Below, piece by piece: positions 17,292-26,068 of a stretch of 64,000 nt of DNA (the stretch's first letter is position 1; each line of letters begins with the position of its first letter). The stretch covers positions 31,757-95,756 of the forward strand of contig NZ_JAFBEB010000014.1 in NCBI RefSeq assembly GCF_016908525.1, given 5' to 3'. This DNA comes from Brevibacillus fulvus (lineage in GTDB: Bacteria > Bacillota > Bacilli > Brevibacillales > Brevibacillaceae). The notes below the pieces were generated by a model. The model ran no database searches and was not told where the DNA came from. It saw only the letters and a program-made list of their open reading frames with translations. The position numbers were made by a program, and so were the translations under genes.

Positions 17292-19037
17292 ATGGCATTT
17301 CAAGTTCCAATCACAATCAAGGAAGCAATCGAAAACATACATAGAAAAAAGTATCTGCTGCCGGCCATCCAGCGGGAATTCGTCTGGAATGAAGAGCAAA
17401 TCGAATGGTTGTTCGATTCGCTGATGCGGGATTTCCCGGTCGGTTCTTTTCTCTTTTGGTATGTACAGAAGGAAAACAGCAAAGAATTCAAGTTTTACGA
17501 ATTTCTGCGTGATTTTCACGAGAAAAATAACCGGCACAATATGGAAGCCGATATTAGCGGCGAAGAAGATCTTATCGCGATTCTTGACGGACAGCAACGA
17601 CTGACTTCCCTTTATATTGGCTTGAAGGGAAGCTATGCCGCCAAGCTTCCCAACAAACGCAGGGACAGCGAGGCGTCTTATCCGAAAAAAGAGTTGTATG
17701 TAAACCTGCTGAAACCGTCGGAAGAAATCGATTGGGAATATCAGTTTGAATTTTTGACCGCTGACCAGGCAAAAGTGAGGAACGCCACGACGTTTTGGTT
17801 TCGGGTCGGCGATATTCTTGACATGAAGGAACATCACGAAGTCAACGACTTTTTGCTGGAAAATGAGCTGACTTTGTATGAAAAAGAAGCTGCCAAGTTT
17901 GCCAATCGGACGTTGTTCAAGCTCCATAAAGTCATCCATGAAACGCCATGCATCAATTTTTACCTGGAGAAAGGGAAGGAGCTCGACAAAGTCCTGCAAA
18001 TCTTCATTCGCGTGAACAGCGGCGGGACTCCGCTCAGCTATTCCGACTTGTTGTTGTCGATTGCGACAGCCCAATGGAAAGAAAAGGACGCGCGGGAAAC
18101 GATCACGGCTTTTGTCGATGAATTGAATGAGATCGGCGATACGTTTTATTTTGACAAAGACCTGATCTTAAAAACTTGCCTGGTCCTTTGCGACTTTACG
18201 GACATCGCTTTTAAAGTCGACAATTTTAATTCCAGCAACATGAAGAAGATTGAACAAGAATGGGATAAAATCGAACAATCGATCCGGCTTGCGGTCGAAT
18301 TGGTTGCCAGCTTCGGGTTCAACTATAAAACGTTGACCGCGACTTATGTGATCATTCCCATTGCGTACTATTTGTATAAAAAAGACAATCCGAAAAACTA
18401 TGTGAAATCGGTCAGCACAATCGAAGACAGGAGAAACATTCAAAAGTTTACGACCGTTGCCCTGTTGAAAAAATTGTTCGGCGGTCAACCGGATACTGTC
18501 TTGCGCCCGATTCGGGAAATCATCAAAAATCAGCATTCCGCCTTCCCGTTTGATCAGATCAAAGACGGTCTGCGGGTGACGAATAAATCGCTGAAGATGG
18601 ACGAGGATGAAATAAACGACTTGCTGTATACCAAATATGGCAATAAATATGCGTTTTCCATACTATCGTTGCTTTATCCGACTTTGGACTATACGAATCA
18701 CTTTCACCAGGATCACATCTATCCGCGAAGCTTGTTAAAATCCGGCGCAAAGCTGAAAAAGCGCGGGTTGGATGATGACGCCATTGCCTATTGCATGGAA
18801 AAATACGATTACATCGGGAACTTGCAGTTGATTGAGGGCGTACCCAACCAGCAGAAGTCCGACATGGATATCGATGCCTGGCTGGATACCGTTTGCAAGT
18901 CCGCTCAAGAGAAAGCGGACTATCGGAAAAAGCATCTGCTTCCCGATCTCCCCTTGACATTGGACAATTTTGAGCAATTTCTCGAAAAGCGGGAAGAGTT
19001 GATCGTCGAGCGGCTCAAAGAAGTTTTGTTGGGGTAG
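17292..19037 (+). CDS. DUF262/HNH protein, putative GmrSD-like restriction nuclease
   Basis: A 581-residue protein. Residues 10-110 are a DUF262 ParB-like nucleotidase domain with YLLPAIQREFVWN and the key ILDGQQRLTSLY. The middle (110-450) is helical, with FIRVNSGGTPLSYSDLLLS, a typical DUF262 continuation. The C-terminus (residues 475-535) has FHQDHIYPRS and a later GNLQLIEGVPNQQKSD, an HNH/DUF1524-like arrangement of His, Asp, Asn and Lys. GmrS and GmrD combine the same two parts to cut modified phage DNA, so a defence role is inferred; no activity is shown. ATG 17292 follows GGAGAGG. A PD-(D/E)XK-like gene follows 51 bases later. Confidence 0.82.
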   Translation: MAFQVPITIKEAIENIHRKKYLLPAIQREFVWNEEQIEWLFDSLMRDFPVGSFLFWYVQKENSKEFKFYEFLRDFHEKNNRHNMEADISGEEDLIAILDGQQRLTSLYIGLKGSYAAKLPNKRRDSEASYPKKELYVNLLKPSEEIDWEYQFEFLTADQAKVRNATTFWFRVGDILDMKEHHEVNDFLLENELTLYEKEAAKFANRTLFKLHKVIHETPCINFYLEKGKELDKVLQIFIRVNSGGTPLSYSDLLLSIATAQWKEKDARETITAFVDELNEIGDTFYFDKDLILKTCLVLCDFTDIAFKVDNFNSSNMKKIEQEWDKIEQSIRLAVELVASFGFNYKTLTATYVIIPIAYYLYKKDNPKNYVKSVSTIEDRRNIQKFTTVALLKKLFGGQPDTVLRPIREIIKNQHSAFPFDQIKDGLRVTNKSLKMDEDEINDLLYTKYGNKYAFSILSLLYPTLDYTNHFHQDHIYPRSLLKSGAKLKKRGLDDDAIAYCMEKYDYIGNLQLIEGVPNQQKSDMDIDAWLDTVCKSAQEKADYRKKHLLPDLPLTLDNFEQFLEKREELIVERLKEVLLG

Positions 19038-19088
19038 ATATGATGAAGAGTTTCGGCAAGACAAATACGTTCAGGTTGGTGCATCAAT

Positions 19089-19556
19089 TTGGAAACAGAT
19101 AAAAGCAGTAATCATGCGAAAATTACCGGTGATTTCGCCGAACATTTGATTATGTATTGGTTGTCGAAGTACGGGTTCGAATGTGTGCATGTCACCCATA
19201 CCGGCATCGATCTGATCGCAACGAGAAAATCAACTGGTCAGCGATTGGGGATTTCCGTTAAATCGCGGAGCAGAGAAACCGGCCAAACCGACTACGCTCT
19301 GACGATTCGCAATCCCGCTGACGAGCATAAAAAGGTAGACGCTGCTTGTGCCTATTTTGCTTGCGAACCGTACTTTGCCATTGTCATTGATCAGGCAAAT
19401 TCCATTCGTGCCTATCTCACTTCCAAGGAGAACATCATCAGCAAGTTTGGAGTCAGCCATGCATCCACGCAAAACTGGAATTACAAAAAACTTGAAGCAG
19501 ATGATCAGACGGTCATGTTTTCGCTTGATTATGGGAAGCAACGTTGGTTTCAATAA
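19089..19556 (+). CDS. PD-(D/E)XK-like putative nuclease
   Basis: A 155-residue protein I do not recognise by name. An N-terminal helix with GDFAEHLIMYWLSKYGF is followed by GIDLIATRK and, one strand later, LGISVKSRSRETG. The spacing E...D...(I/V)xVK fits the core of PD-(D/E)XK nucleases of the restriction or resolvase type. The start is uncertain: TTG 19089 is the only useful codon in frame, without a strong ribosome site; a 20-codon ORF from ATG 19040 overlaps it in another frame and could act as a coupling leader. It follows the DUF262 gene directly and ends in a terminator, so the two are probably one operon. Confidence 0.65.
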   Translation: METDKSSNHAKITGDFAEHLIMYWLSKYGFECVHVTHTGIDLIATRKSTGQRLGISVKSRSRETGQTDYALTIRNPADEHKKVDAACAYFACEPYFAIVIDQANSIRAYLTSKENIISKFGVSHASTQNWNYKKLEADDQTVMFSLDYGKQRWFQ

Positions 19557-19570
19557 ACCGTTCGTTTGCC

Positions 19571-19596
19571 AACCCTTGGGAAACCAGGGGTTTTTC
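19571..19596 (+). terminator. Terminator after the DUF262/PD-(D/E)XK pair
   Basis: AACCCTTGG and CCAGGGGTT form a nine-base stem with a GAAA loop and a T run. Confidence 0.8.
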
Positions 19597-19637
19597 ATTT
19601 TGCGGCGAGATTGCTTCATGGAGGAGGACTTGTCCCA

Positions 19638-20579
19638 ATGTTTAACATGATCGGTTGGTTGTTGATTCCCTATGTTATGCTTCCGTTTCGCTGGAAGAAG
19701 ATGAGTTTTGCGAAGCGGATGATCGCGCTTGTCTGGATTGCGGCGATCGCCTTTGCCGTGATCGGGAGAACGGGGACGGAGACAGGGTCGCTCCCGTCTG
19801 CTGAGACATCGAGAGGACTGCCTGAGCAGAGCGCAGCGCAAAGCGATCGGGAGGCGCAAGCAGTTCCCCGACAAGCACCGACGGCGGATTCGCAGACGAA
19901 GCCCAACGATGCGGAGGAAACTCCAGCAGCGCCGACCGAGGCGAACACAGCGGCTGGTTCAGCAAGTAATACGGCCAATCGGGGCGATTACGACACGGTG
20001 ATTCATTTTCCGGTGAGCCAATACCCGCAAACGGCAGCTCACATCCAGTCAGCGATTCAGAAGGGGGAGTCGCCGATCTGCACGATTGATCGAAAAGGTG
20101 CAGAGGAAAACCGGGAAGAGTCTTTGGCGGGAATTCCGACCAAAACCGGATACGATCGCGATGAATGGCCTATGGCCATGTGTACGGAAGGGGGAGCCGA
20201 TGCGGATATCGCCTATATTGCTCCTGCCGATAACCGGGGGGCGGGCTCGTGGGTAGGCAATCACTTGGAACACTTTCCAAACGGCACACGAGTCTTGTTC
20301 GTCATTGATGGCGGCAAGAGCGAAGCGGTTGCATCAGTGGTGCGAAGCGAGACAGAATCCGGCGTGGACAGTCAAGCGGCAACGCCTGCAGCTGCCGAAC
20401 ACCAGACATCGCCCGCAAAGTCTGTGAACGCCAATCCGCAGACAGTTCAGCAGACAACGCCGGTAGTTTATAAAAATTGCTCGGCCGTTCGAGCGGCCGG
20501 CGCGGCTCCACTGCGAGCAGGAGAGCCTGGTTACAGTCGCAAGCTGGACCGGGACGGGGATGGCATCGCCTGCGAATGA
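19638..20579 (+). CDS. Membrane-anchored NucA/NucB deoxyribonuclease with excalibur domain
   Basis: A 313-residue protein in four parts: two short hydrophobic helices (residues 1-45), a low-complexity Ala/Thr/Pro/Gln linker (50-120), a NucA/NucB nuclease domain (125-230; [35 protein letters not shown]), a second Ala/Thr/Gln linker, and a C-terminal excalibur calcium-binding motif (RDGDGIACE). NucA-type enzymes cut DNA at the cell surface during competence, and NucB is secreted in sporulation. ATG 19638 follows GGAGGA. It starts after the terminator of the DUF262 pair, so it is a separate unit. The fusion with excalibur is worth note. Confidence 0.88.
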   Translation: MFNMIGWLLIPYVMLPFRWKKMSFAKRMIALVWIAAIAFAVIGRTGTETGSLPSAETSRGLPEQSAAQSDREAQAVPRQAPTADSQTKPNDAEETPAAPTEANTAAGSASNTANRGDYDTVIHFPVSQYPQTAAHIQSAIQKGESPICTIDRKGAEENREESLAGIPTKTGYDRDEWPMAMCTEGGADADIAYIAPADNRGAGSWVGNHLEHFPNGTRVLFVIDGGKSEAVASVVRSETESGVDSQAATPAAAEHQTSPAKSVNANPQTVQQTTPVVYKNCSAVRAAGAAPLRAGEPGYSRKLDRDGDGIACE

Positions 20580-20710
20580 AGCTGAGCTGTCGTTTATTCA
20601 TGGCGAGTGATGATCATGTGCTGCTCTCAAAAGCAGCTGATTGGATGCGTGTAGCGCTCTCTAATCTGGTACAATATAAGTTAATAACGTTGAAAGAGAG
20701 TGTAAACAGC

Positions 20711-21733
20711 ATGAAAAACAAGAAACTGGATTTAGAGCAAGTCATGGAAGACTGGGGCAAAGACTTGCGGATGCGAAATGAGTTTTTTAATTATGTGTTG
20801 TATGATGGCGGCTATATTCCGAACGGACAAGAAGATTTATTGTATAAAGTGTTTTCGCCGGACACCTATAAAAAGTTTATCGCACCGCAACTCGGGAAAA
20901 TGAAGATGGACCCGGGAATCGTTTTGCAAAATCCTTACATAAACCTTATCGAGCTGACCAATATCAAAAAAGGCGATTGGAAAATTGACGTGTTTCTGCG
21001 GGAACCTTTTCAGCTGCAGCTGGTAGATGCCAAACGGGACGGTCTGAAAATCAAGCCGCGGCTGGGCTACTTTGATATCCCTGTTCCCTACTATCGCTTG
21101 ACCCGCAACGGAATTCCGTGGATGAGTATCTCCGCTTCGGAAATGCTGACGATGCGGGATGCGGTAGCCGGCGTTTCCGGTCATGTGCTCGTCGCCGGGA
21201 TCGGGTTGGGTTACTTTCCGTTCATCACCAGTTTGAAAGAATCCGTCAAGAAGATCACTTTGGTGGAAATCGATGAAAATATCATTGAGATTTTTGAAAC
21301 GAAGATTTTGCCGCAGTTTCCGCGAAAAGAGAAAATCGAAATCGTACACGCCGATGCGATCCAATACTTCCAGGAACACCATCAACAATTTGATTCGCAT
21401 TTTATCGACATCTGGCAAGGAAGCGATTTTGAATCGGTTAAGCTGTATATGCAATTTAAAGCCGTTGAGCTGCGAGAGGGAACAAAAAATGTCTATCACT
21501 GGATTGAGGACAGTTTGCGGGACTTCATTTCCAATCAATTTATGAACTTCATTCGCTATCGTTATTTGAAACTGGACAACTATTACAGCAAACCGTATTT
21601 CTTCAAGGATGAGGATATGGAAAAAACGTTCGAGACGATGGGAATCGACAGCCCGACTTCGCAAAAAGCGGTGAGACAACTTATTGCTCATCCCGATCAG
21701 GTCATTGATGCGTACATTTTGGCAACCGTATAA
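20711..21733 (+). CDS. SAM-dependent methyltransferase-fold protein (spermidine synthase-like)
   Basis: A 340-residue protein. Residues 155-245 form a Rossmann methyltransferase core: GHVLVAGIGLGYFPF (SAM loop), ITLVEIDENIIEIFE (acidic strand end) and IVHADAIQYF, then HFIDIWQGSDF. The first 150 residues are not recognisable to me. The pattern is nearest to spermidine-synthase-like proteins, but the polyamine-binding residues are not evident, so I give no substrate. ATG 20711 lies after GAAAGAGAG, a weak site; TACAAT at 20670 may be its -10. It is monocistronic. Confidence 0.65.
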   Translation: MKNKKLDLEQVMEDWGKDLRMRNEFFNYVLYDGGYIPNGQEDLLYKVFSPDTYKKFIAPQLGKMKMDPGIVLQNPYINLIELTNIKKGDWKIDVFLREPFQLQLVDAKRDGLKIKPRLGYFDIPVPYYRLTRNGIPWMSISASEMLTMRDAVAGVSGHVLVAGIGLGYFPFITSLKESVKKITLVEIDENIIEIFETKILPQFPRKEKIEIVHADAIQYFQEHHQQFDSHFIDIWQGSDFESVKLYMQFKAVELREGTKNVYHWIEDSLRDFISNQFMNFIRYRYLKLDNYYSKPYFFKDEDMEKTFETMGIDSPTSQKAVRQLIAHPDQVIDAYILATV

Positions 21734-21760
21734 ACTATTTTTGGCGGTACGCGGCAACAC

Positions 21761-21791
21761 AAGGCAGGTTCAACTATGAACCTGCCTTTTT
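21761..21791 (+). terminator. Terminator between methyltransferase-like gene and gntK
   Basis: AAGGCAGGTTC pairs with GAACCTGCCTT around ACTAT-like loop, then T run. The T run is on the plus strand only. Confidence 0.85.
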
Positions 21792-21795
21792 ACGT

Positions 21796-23274
21796 TCATC
21801 CCTGAAAATGGTGCCCGATTTGCCGGGCCAGCTGTTGAAACAGAGCCACTCTGGCTTGGTAGACAGAACGGTTTTCCGGCTGGGGCGTGACGATTCGTTT
21901 GCGCGGGATCTGCTGCTTGATCGCGGCCAATGCATCCACTTCGCCGCACGCATACAGTGCCAGCCAGGCTGCTCCCCATGCCGAACTTTGGTGGCTGACC
22001 GGCACTTCCACTTCTTGTTGAAACACATCGGCAACGATTTGCAGCCAGAGATCCGAGCGGGAGAAGCCGCCGCTCGCGACGATTTTTTGCGCCGGACCGG
22101 CCGCTTTTTCCAGGGATTGTCCGATCAGATAAAGATTGTAGATCACGCCTTCCAGGCAAGCGCGCACCAAGTGCTCGCGTCCATGGCGAATGGATAAACC
22201 AAAGAAGCTGCCTCTGGCATGGGGATTCCACAGCGGTGAGCGCTCGCCGTTGAGGTAAGGCAAGAACAGCAGTTCTTCCGCGCCCGGTTCCACTTTTTCA
22301 GCCAAGGCAACCAGCGAATCGATCGCTTCCGGCGTTGCCAAAATTTGCTTAAGCCACTGCAAGGTGATCGCCCCATTGTTGGTGGCGCCGCCGATCAAGT
22401 AAAGCTGTTCCGTAAAAGGATAGCAAAAAGTTTGCAGCTCGCTGTCCACTGCCGGCGCTGACACCATCTGGCGAATCGCGCCGCTCGTTCCGATCGTGAT
22501 CGCGACTTCGCCCGGTTCGATCGCGCCAGTTCCCAAATTGGCCAAATGACCGTCGGAGGAGCCGATGACGAACCGGGTGTCTGGCAAAAGCCCTGTTTGT
22601 TCGACGATCCGTTTGCTTAAGCCGCTGACGGTTCGATGCGGAGGGACAGGTATCCCCAACTGATCGGCTGTTATGCCCACCAGCGCTAACGATTCCGGAT
22701 GCCAGGCAAGGGTATGCAGATCAAACATCCCGCTGGAGGCGGCAATCGAGTAATCGACGAGATCGCTGCCCAGCCAACGCGTTAGGAGAAATTCTTTAAT
22801 GGATAAAAACTTGCTCGCTCGCAAAAAAGGTTCATATCGCTGTTCCTTCATCCACAGCAGCTTGCAGAAGGGCGTCATCGGATGAAGCGGGGTGCCGGTT
22901 TGGCGGTACCAATCGATCTTGGGCATTGCCTTCAGCCGCTGAGCTTGCGGGGCGCTTCGCGTATCAGCCCAAGTAAGGGAAGGAGATAACGGCTGTCCAG
23001 ATTGATCCACGCAGATGAGCGAGTGCATGGCAGACGAGACTCCTACCGCAAGCAGCTGCTTCGGGTCAAGGCGATGCTGATTCAATACATGGCGCAAAGC
23101 AAGGATGGCCGCTTTTTCGATTTGCAGCGGGTCTTGCTCCGCCCAGCCCGGTTTTTCCGTAAACAACGGTACTTGCGCTTCCGCTTCGCTTATTACGAAA
23201 CCTGCCCGATCAAAGGCGACGGCTTTTACGCTGGTGGTGCCAATATCCAGTCCGATTACAAAAGAATGCGACAT
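21796..23274 (-). CDS. gntK: Gluconokinase (FGGY family)
   Basis: A 492-residue sugar kinase. GLDIGTTSVKAVAFD is the N-terminal phosphate loop, GVSSAMHS and WADTRS are typical of gluconate kinases of Bacillus type, and GSSDGHLANLGTGA, GTSGAIR and ASGGFSRSDLWLQ complete the FGGY signature. It phosphorylates gluconate to 6-phosphogluconate. ATG 23274 follows GGGAGG; a short uORF (23335-23210) with a stronger ribosome site overlaps its start. No gntP or gntR homologue is adjacent, unlike Bacillus subtilis. Confidence 0.9.
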   Translation of the reverse strand: MSHSFVIGLDIGTTSVKAVAFDRAGFVISEAEAQVPLFTEKPGWAEQDPLQIEKAAILALRHVLNQHRLDPKQLLAVGVSSAMHSLICVDQSGQPLSPSLTWADTRSAPQAQRLKAMPKIDWYRQTGTPLHPMTPFCKLLWMKEQRYEPFLRASKFLSIKEFLLTRWLGSDLVDYSIAASSGMFDLHTLAWHPESLALVGITADQLGIPVPPHRTVSGLSKRIVEQTGLLPDTRFVIGSSDGHLANLGTGAIEPGEVAITIGTSGAIRQMVSAPAVDSELQTFCYPFTEQLYLIGGATNNGAITLQWLKQILATPEAIDSLVALAEKVEPGAEELLFLPYLNGERSPLWNPHARGSFFGLSIRHGREHLVRACLEGVIYNLYLIGQSLEKAAGPAQKIVASGGFSRSDLWLQIVADVFQQEVEVPVSHQSSAWGAAWLALYACGEVDALAAIKQQIPRKRIVTPQPENRSVYQARVALFQQLARQIGHHFQG

Positions 23275-23335
23275 CGCTCGCGCCTCCCTCTCTGTTCTGT
23301 TGCGCCAATCGGCGGACATGGCCGAATGTCTCCAT
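23210..23335 (-). CDS. Possible 41-codon leader ORF overlapping gntK start
   Basis: ATG 23335 has a full AAGGAGG five bases upstream, better than the site of gntK. The frame runs 41 codons through and past the gntK start to TGA at 23210. The peptide begins METFGHVRRLAQQN and has no recognisable domain. It may be a coupling leader or a chance frame. I keep it at low confidence because the ribosome site is so strong. Confidence 0.3.
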   Translation of the reverse strand: METFGHVRRLAQQNREGGASDVAFFCNRTGYWHHQRKSRRL

Positions 23336-23446
23336 GCTTTCCTCCTTAGCCAACAGTTTTCTTTTCTCCAGAATGGCAAAACAAAGTCCAGAACACAAGA
23401 GTGGGGCTAACGTTTTTTCAAGCGGATGCGGGCAATGAGGCTATCA

Positions 23447-23475
23447 TTGACGAATCAGGCATTTTATTATATATA
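23447..23475 (+). promoter_or_regulatory. Strong sigma-A promoter for a 31-aa ORF
   Basis: TTGACG at 23447 and TATATA at 23470 with a 17-base spacer. Its -10 overlaps the -10 of the divergent gntK promoter. Confidence 0.6.
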
Positions 23476-23495
23476 CAAAGAACAGTAAGCTTCAA
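23466..23495 (-). promoter_or_regulatory. gntK promoter (divergent, overlapping)
   Basis: On the minus strand TTGAAG (23495-23490) and TATAAT (23471-23466) are 18 bases apart. The two promoters share the TATATATAAT core, so RNA polymerase should occupy only one at a time. Confidence 0.5.
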
Positions 23496-23529
23496 TATAA
23501 CGGCCGATTTGGCAATGGAGGTGTATTCA

Positions 23530-23625
23530 ATGGCAAGCGTTTTCGGTTTGCCTGACACGGGCGCGACCCATGCAAAGCCTGACAGCGGAAAGGCGTACTT
23601 TGCGTGGGGCGGACTTTTCATTTGA
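23530..23625 (+). CDS. Small ORF, 31 aa, unknown
   Basis: ATG 23530 has GGAGGTG six bases upstream and a TTGACG-17-TATATA promoter 55 bases before it, so it has all the signals of an expressed gene. The peptide starts MASVFGLPDTG and ends AYFAWGGLFI. It has no signal peptide and no long membrane helix. I know no relative. It may be a real microprotein or a leader for the CD3324-type gene 80 bases downstream. Confidence 0.45.
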   Translation: MASVFGLPDTGATHAKPDSGKAYFAWGGLFI

Positions 23626-23707
23626 TACGCCTGAGTAACAGCTGCCTTGTTCACTGTTTGGCTTTGCACCTTATTTGAGACTGTAAAAAATAAGGGGCGT
23701 GGCAAAC

Positions 23708-23971
23708 GTGAAATACAGGAAAGCAACTGCGGTGTTGCCGGAAAAGCTGATCGCAGAAATCCAGAAATACGTGCAAGGCGAAACGATTTATATCCCCAAA
23801 CCGGATACTTCCCACGAAAGATGGGGGACTCGTTCCGGTGCCAGAAAACAGCTGGACGAGCGAAATGCCGCGATCCGGCAAGCGTTCAAGCAGGGCAGGT
23901 CGATTGGGGAATTGGCCGAACATCATTTTCTATCCGTGGAAACGATAAAAAAAATCGTCTACTCAAAATAA
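23708..23971 (+). CDS. CD3324-family small DNA-binding-like protein
   Basis: An 87-residue protein beginning MKYRKATAVLPEKLIAEIQKY. GTG 23708 is used because AAGGGG lies nine bases upstream and the family starts with MKYRKA. YVQGETIYIPKP, WGTRSGARKQL, RNAAIRQAFKQG and the final LSVETIKKIVY are the family landmarks. The C-terminal half is helix-turn-helix-like, related to Mor-type activators, so DNA binding is inferred. Target genes unknown. Confidence 0.8.
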   Translation: MKYRKATAVLPEKLIAEIQKYVQGETIYIPKPDTSHERWGTRSGARKQLDERNAAIRQAFKQGRSIGELAEHHFLSVETIKKIVYSK

Positions 23972-23991
23972 ACAATCAGGCAAGCGCCGCT

Positions 23992-24021
23992 GCGATCAAG
24001 CGAGAGCAACGGTGCTTTTTG
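23992..24021 (+). terminator. Terminator after the CD3324-type gene
   Basis: AAGCGCCGCTGC pairs with GCAACGGTGCTT with one mismatch and one G:U, followed by TTTTTGCTTTT. Confidence 0.65.
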
Positions 24022-24136
24022 CTTTTATGGCGAAAACGGTTCTGAAACGATTTCGGCCTATCCGCAAGCGAACGAAACAGATATGCTGAAGGCGTACGAT
24101 GTTTTTCAATCTAATCCGTTTGGAGGAAATCCGCTT

Positions 24137-24787
24137 ATGGAGCCGTTTATCCGCAACCATCAATATAACTTTATCCGTCAGCAAGTTCGCCACATTCTGG
24201 ATGCGCTCCGGACTGTGTCCGATCCAAAAGTTCGCGAGGCGGTCAGGTCGAGTGCAGAAGCAAAAGTGGTTGCGGCATTCCCCTGTGCAAGCGGTGAGGA
24301 GAAGCAGTGGATCGAGCGAATTTTTTCCCTGAAAAGCGAGGCAGAGTACGAGGAATATCTCGCCGACTTGCTGCCGTATGTCGTCAAATTTCCGCCGGTC
24401 TCGGACAAACAGGTCAAAAAGCTGTTTCCAAAAGCCAAAAAGCTGAAAATCCCCAATTGGGAGACACTCGATTTTCGCACCGTGACATATCTTAGCTGGA
24501 TGGATATCGCGACCCATAAACTTTATCTGATTTATGCGGGAGACGGCGGACTGGTCGGAGTGGAAGGTAACTATACAATGACTCATAAGAAAAATATGTG
24601 CTCCTTGTGCAAAGGGTATGGAGAAGTCGCTTTGGTCACGGCAATCACCAAAGCCAAGCCAGCCCACTTGCCTGACTATTACAAAGCGGTGGGAAACTAC
24701 ATGTGTATCGATCATCGGGAATGCAACCGCAGGATAACCGATGTCAGCTATTTGGAGGAGTTTATGCAAAGCGTGCTGAAAAAGTAA
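24137..24787 (+). CDS. FusB-type elongation factor G-binding protein
   Basis: A 216-residue two-domain protein. The N-terminal helical part begins MEPFIRNHQYNFIRQQ, as in FusB/FusC. The C-terminal part has a treble-clef zinc finger with CSLC and CIDHRECN. FusB-type proteins bind EF-G and release it from the ribosome; some give fusidic acid resistance, while chromosomal bacillar forms are housekeeping relatives. ATG 24137 follows GGAGGAAATCC. It is not shown that this one confers resistance. After it, 24788-25080 contains a weak hairpin at 24797 and possible yebC promoters but no gene. Confidence 0.85.
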   Translation: MEPFIRNHQYNFIRQQVRHILDALRTVSDPKVREAVRSSAEAKVVAAFPCASGEEKQWIERIFSLKSEAEYEEYLADLLPYVVKFPPVSDKQVKKLFPKAKKLKIPNWETLDFRTVTYLSWMDIATHKLYLIYAGDGGLVGVEGNYTMTHKKNMCSLCKGYGEVALVTAITKAKPAHLPDYYKAVGNYMCIDHRECNRRITDVSYLEEFMQSVLKK

Positions 24788-25080
24788 ACTCTGCCTGCTG
24801 ATGACTGTCATCAGCGGCTGTTTCTTGCAGAACAGCGAAACCTTTCGTCTGTCAGCCGAGCCTGTCCGCAAACAAGCGGTGCAGGCTTTTCGGTTTGGCA
24901 TATGCAATGCTGGGAAGGCGTCGTCTCAATCTTCCTATCCAGAACAGAATTTGCTACAATCATAGAGTGCTGTCTTCTGTCAATCTTTTTAAAGCAGGAC
25001 GTTATACTTAAACGAATTCAGGCAAAATAGACTCTGGCGCCAATCCAGCCAGTCAGAGTGTTGAAAGTGAGTGAACATGA

Positions 25081-25800
25081 ATGGGACGTAAGTGGAACAA
25101 TATTAAAGAAAAGAAAGCGTCAAAAGACGCCAGCACAAGTCGCATATACGCGAAGTTTGGTAAAGAGATTTATGTGGCCGCCAAGCAAGGTGAACCGGAT
25201 CCGGAATCCAACCGAGCTCTGAAGGTGGTGCTGGAGCGGGCCAAAACGTACAGCGTGCCGAAAGCGATTATCGATCGGGCGATTGAAAAGGCAAAGGGCG
25301 GCGCGGATGAAATGTACGAGGAACTGCGTTATGAAGGTTTCGGTCCAAACGGGTCGATGATCATCGTCGATGCGTTGACCAACAATGTCAACCGGACCGC
25401 TTCGGAAGTCCGCGCTGCCTTCAATAAAAACGGCGGAAACATGGGCGTCAGCGGATCGGTTTCCTATATGTTCGACGCTACCGCCGTCATCGGTTTGGAA
25501 GGCAAAACTGCGGATGAGGTGCTGGAAATTTTGATGGAAGCAGACGTGGAAGTGCGGGACATCCTGGAAGAAGAGGATGCCGTCATCGTCTATGCCGAAC
25601 CGGACCAATTCCACGCTGTGCAAGAAGCGTTTAAAAATGTCGGCATTACCGACTTTACCGTTGCGGAAATCACCATGCTGGCGCAAAACGAAGTGACTCT
25701 TCCGGAGGATGCGCAAGCACAGTTTGAAAAACTGATCGATGCGCTGGAAGACCTGGATGATGTCCAGCAAGTGTACCACAATGTTGATTTGGGAGAATAA
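25081..25800 (+). CDS. YebC/PmpR family protein (YeeI type)
   Basis: A 239-residue TACO1/YebC protein. [17 protein letters not shown] is the N-terminus of the YeeI subgroup; [49 protein letters not shown] and [19 protein letters not shown] follow. The family was long called a transcriptional regulator, and newer work links it to rescue of ribosomes stalled on prolines; which role applies to this subgroup is open. It is monocistronic. TATACT at 25003 may be its -10. Confidence 0.95.
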   Translation: MGRKWNNIKEKKASKDASTSRIYAKFGKEIYVAAKQGEPDPESNRALKVVLERAKTYSVPKAIIDRAIEKAKGGADEMYEELRYEGFGPNGSMIIVDALTNNVNRTASEVRAAFNKNGGNMGVSGSVSYMFDATAVIGLEGKTADEVLEILMEADVEVRDILEEEDAVIVYAEPDQFHAVQEAFKNVGITDFTVAEITMLAQNEVTLPEDAQAQFEKLIDALEDLDDVQQVYHNVDLGE

Positions 25801-25820
25801 AATAAGCGCTATCGCAATGG

Positions 25821-25854
25821 AAAGCAGCCTGACGCGCGCAGGTTGCTTTTTTTC
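25821..25854 (+). terminator. Terminator after yebC-type gene
   Basis: AAAGCAGCCTG pairs with CAGGTTGCTTT (one G:U) around a seven-base loop and ends in seven T. Confidence 0.85.
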
Positions 25855-25897
25855 TTTCCGTTGCCGGCTTTCTGTTTTGTTTCAAAAAAGTATTTTG

Positions 25898-25926
25898 TTG
25901 GAAAATTAGTCATATTGAACTATAAT
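25898..25926 (+). promoter_or_regulatory. Promoter of the giant surface protein gene
   Basis: TTGGAA at 25898 and TATAAT at 25921 are exactly 17 bases apart. The predicted leader to ATG 26069 is about 135 bases. Confidence 0.7.
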
Positions 25927-26068
25927 AGGCATGTTAGGTAAGTTTCCTCTCAGATGACTTCCGAACATTGGCTTCTCTGTTTTTTGTCCAAAGAAACGGG
26001 AAAGGGGGATGATTTGGAACAACTCAAGTCGGCTGTTTCTTGAAGAAATCAAGGAAGTAGGTATCAGG

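Noticed and set aside
23549..23563. LPDTG in the 31-aa peptide as a sortase signal
   Set aside because: There is no signal peptide, no following hydrophobic helix and no positive tail, and it lies near the N-terminus, so it cannot work as a sorting signal.
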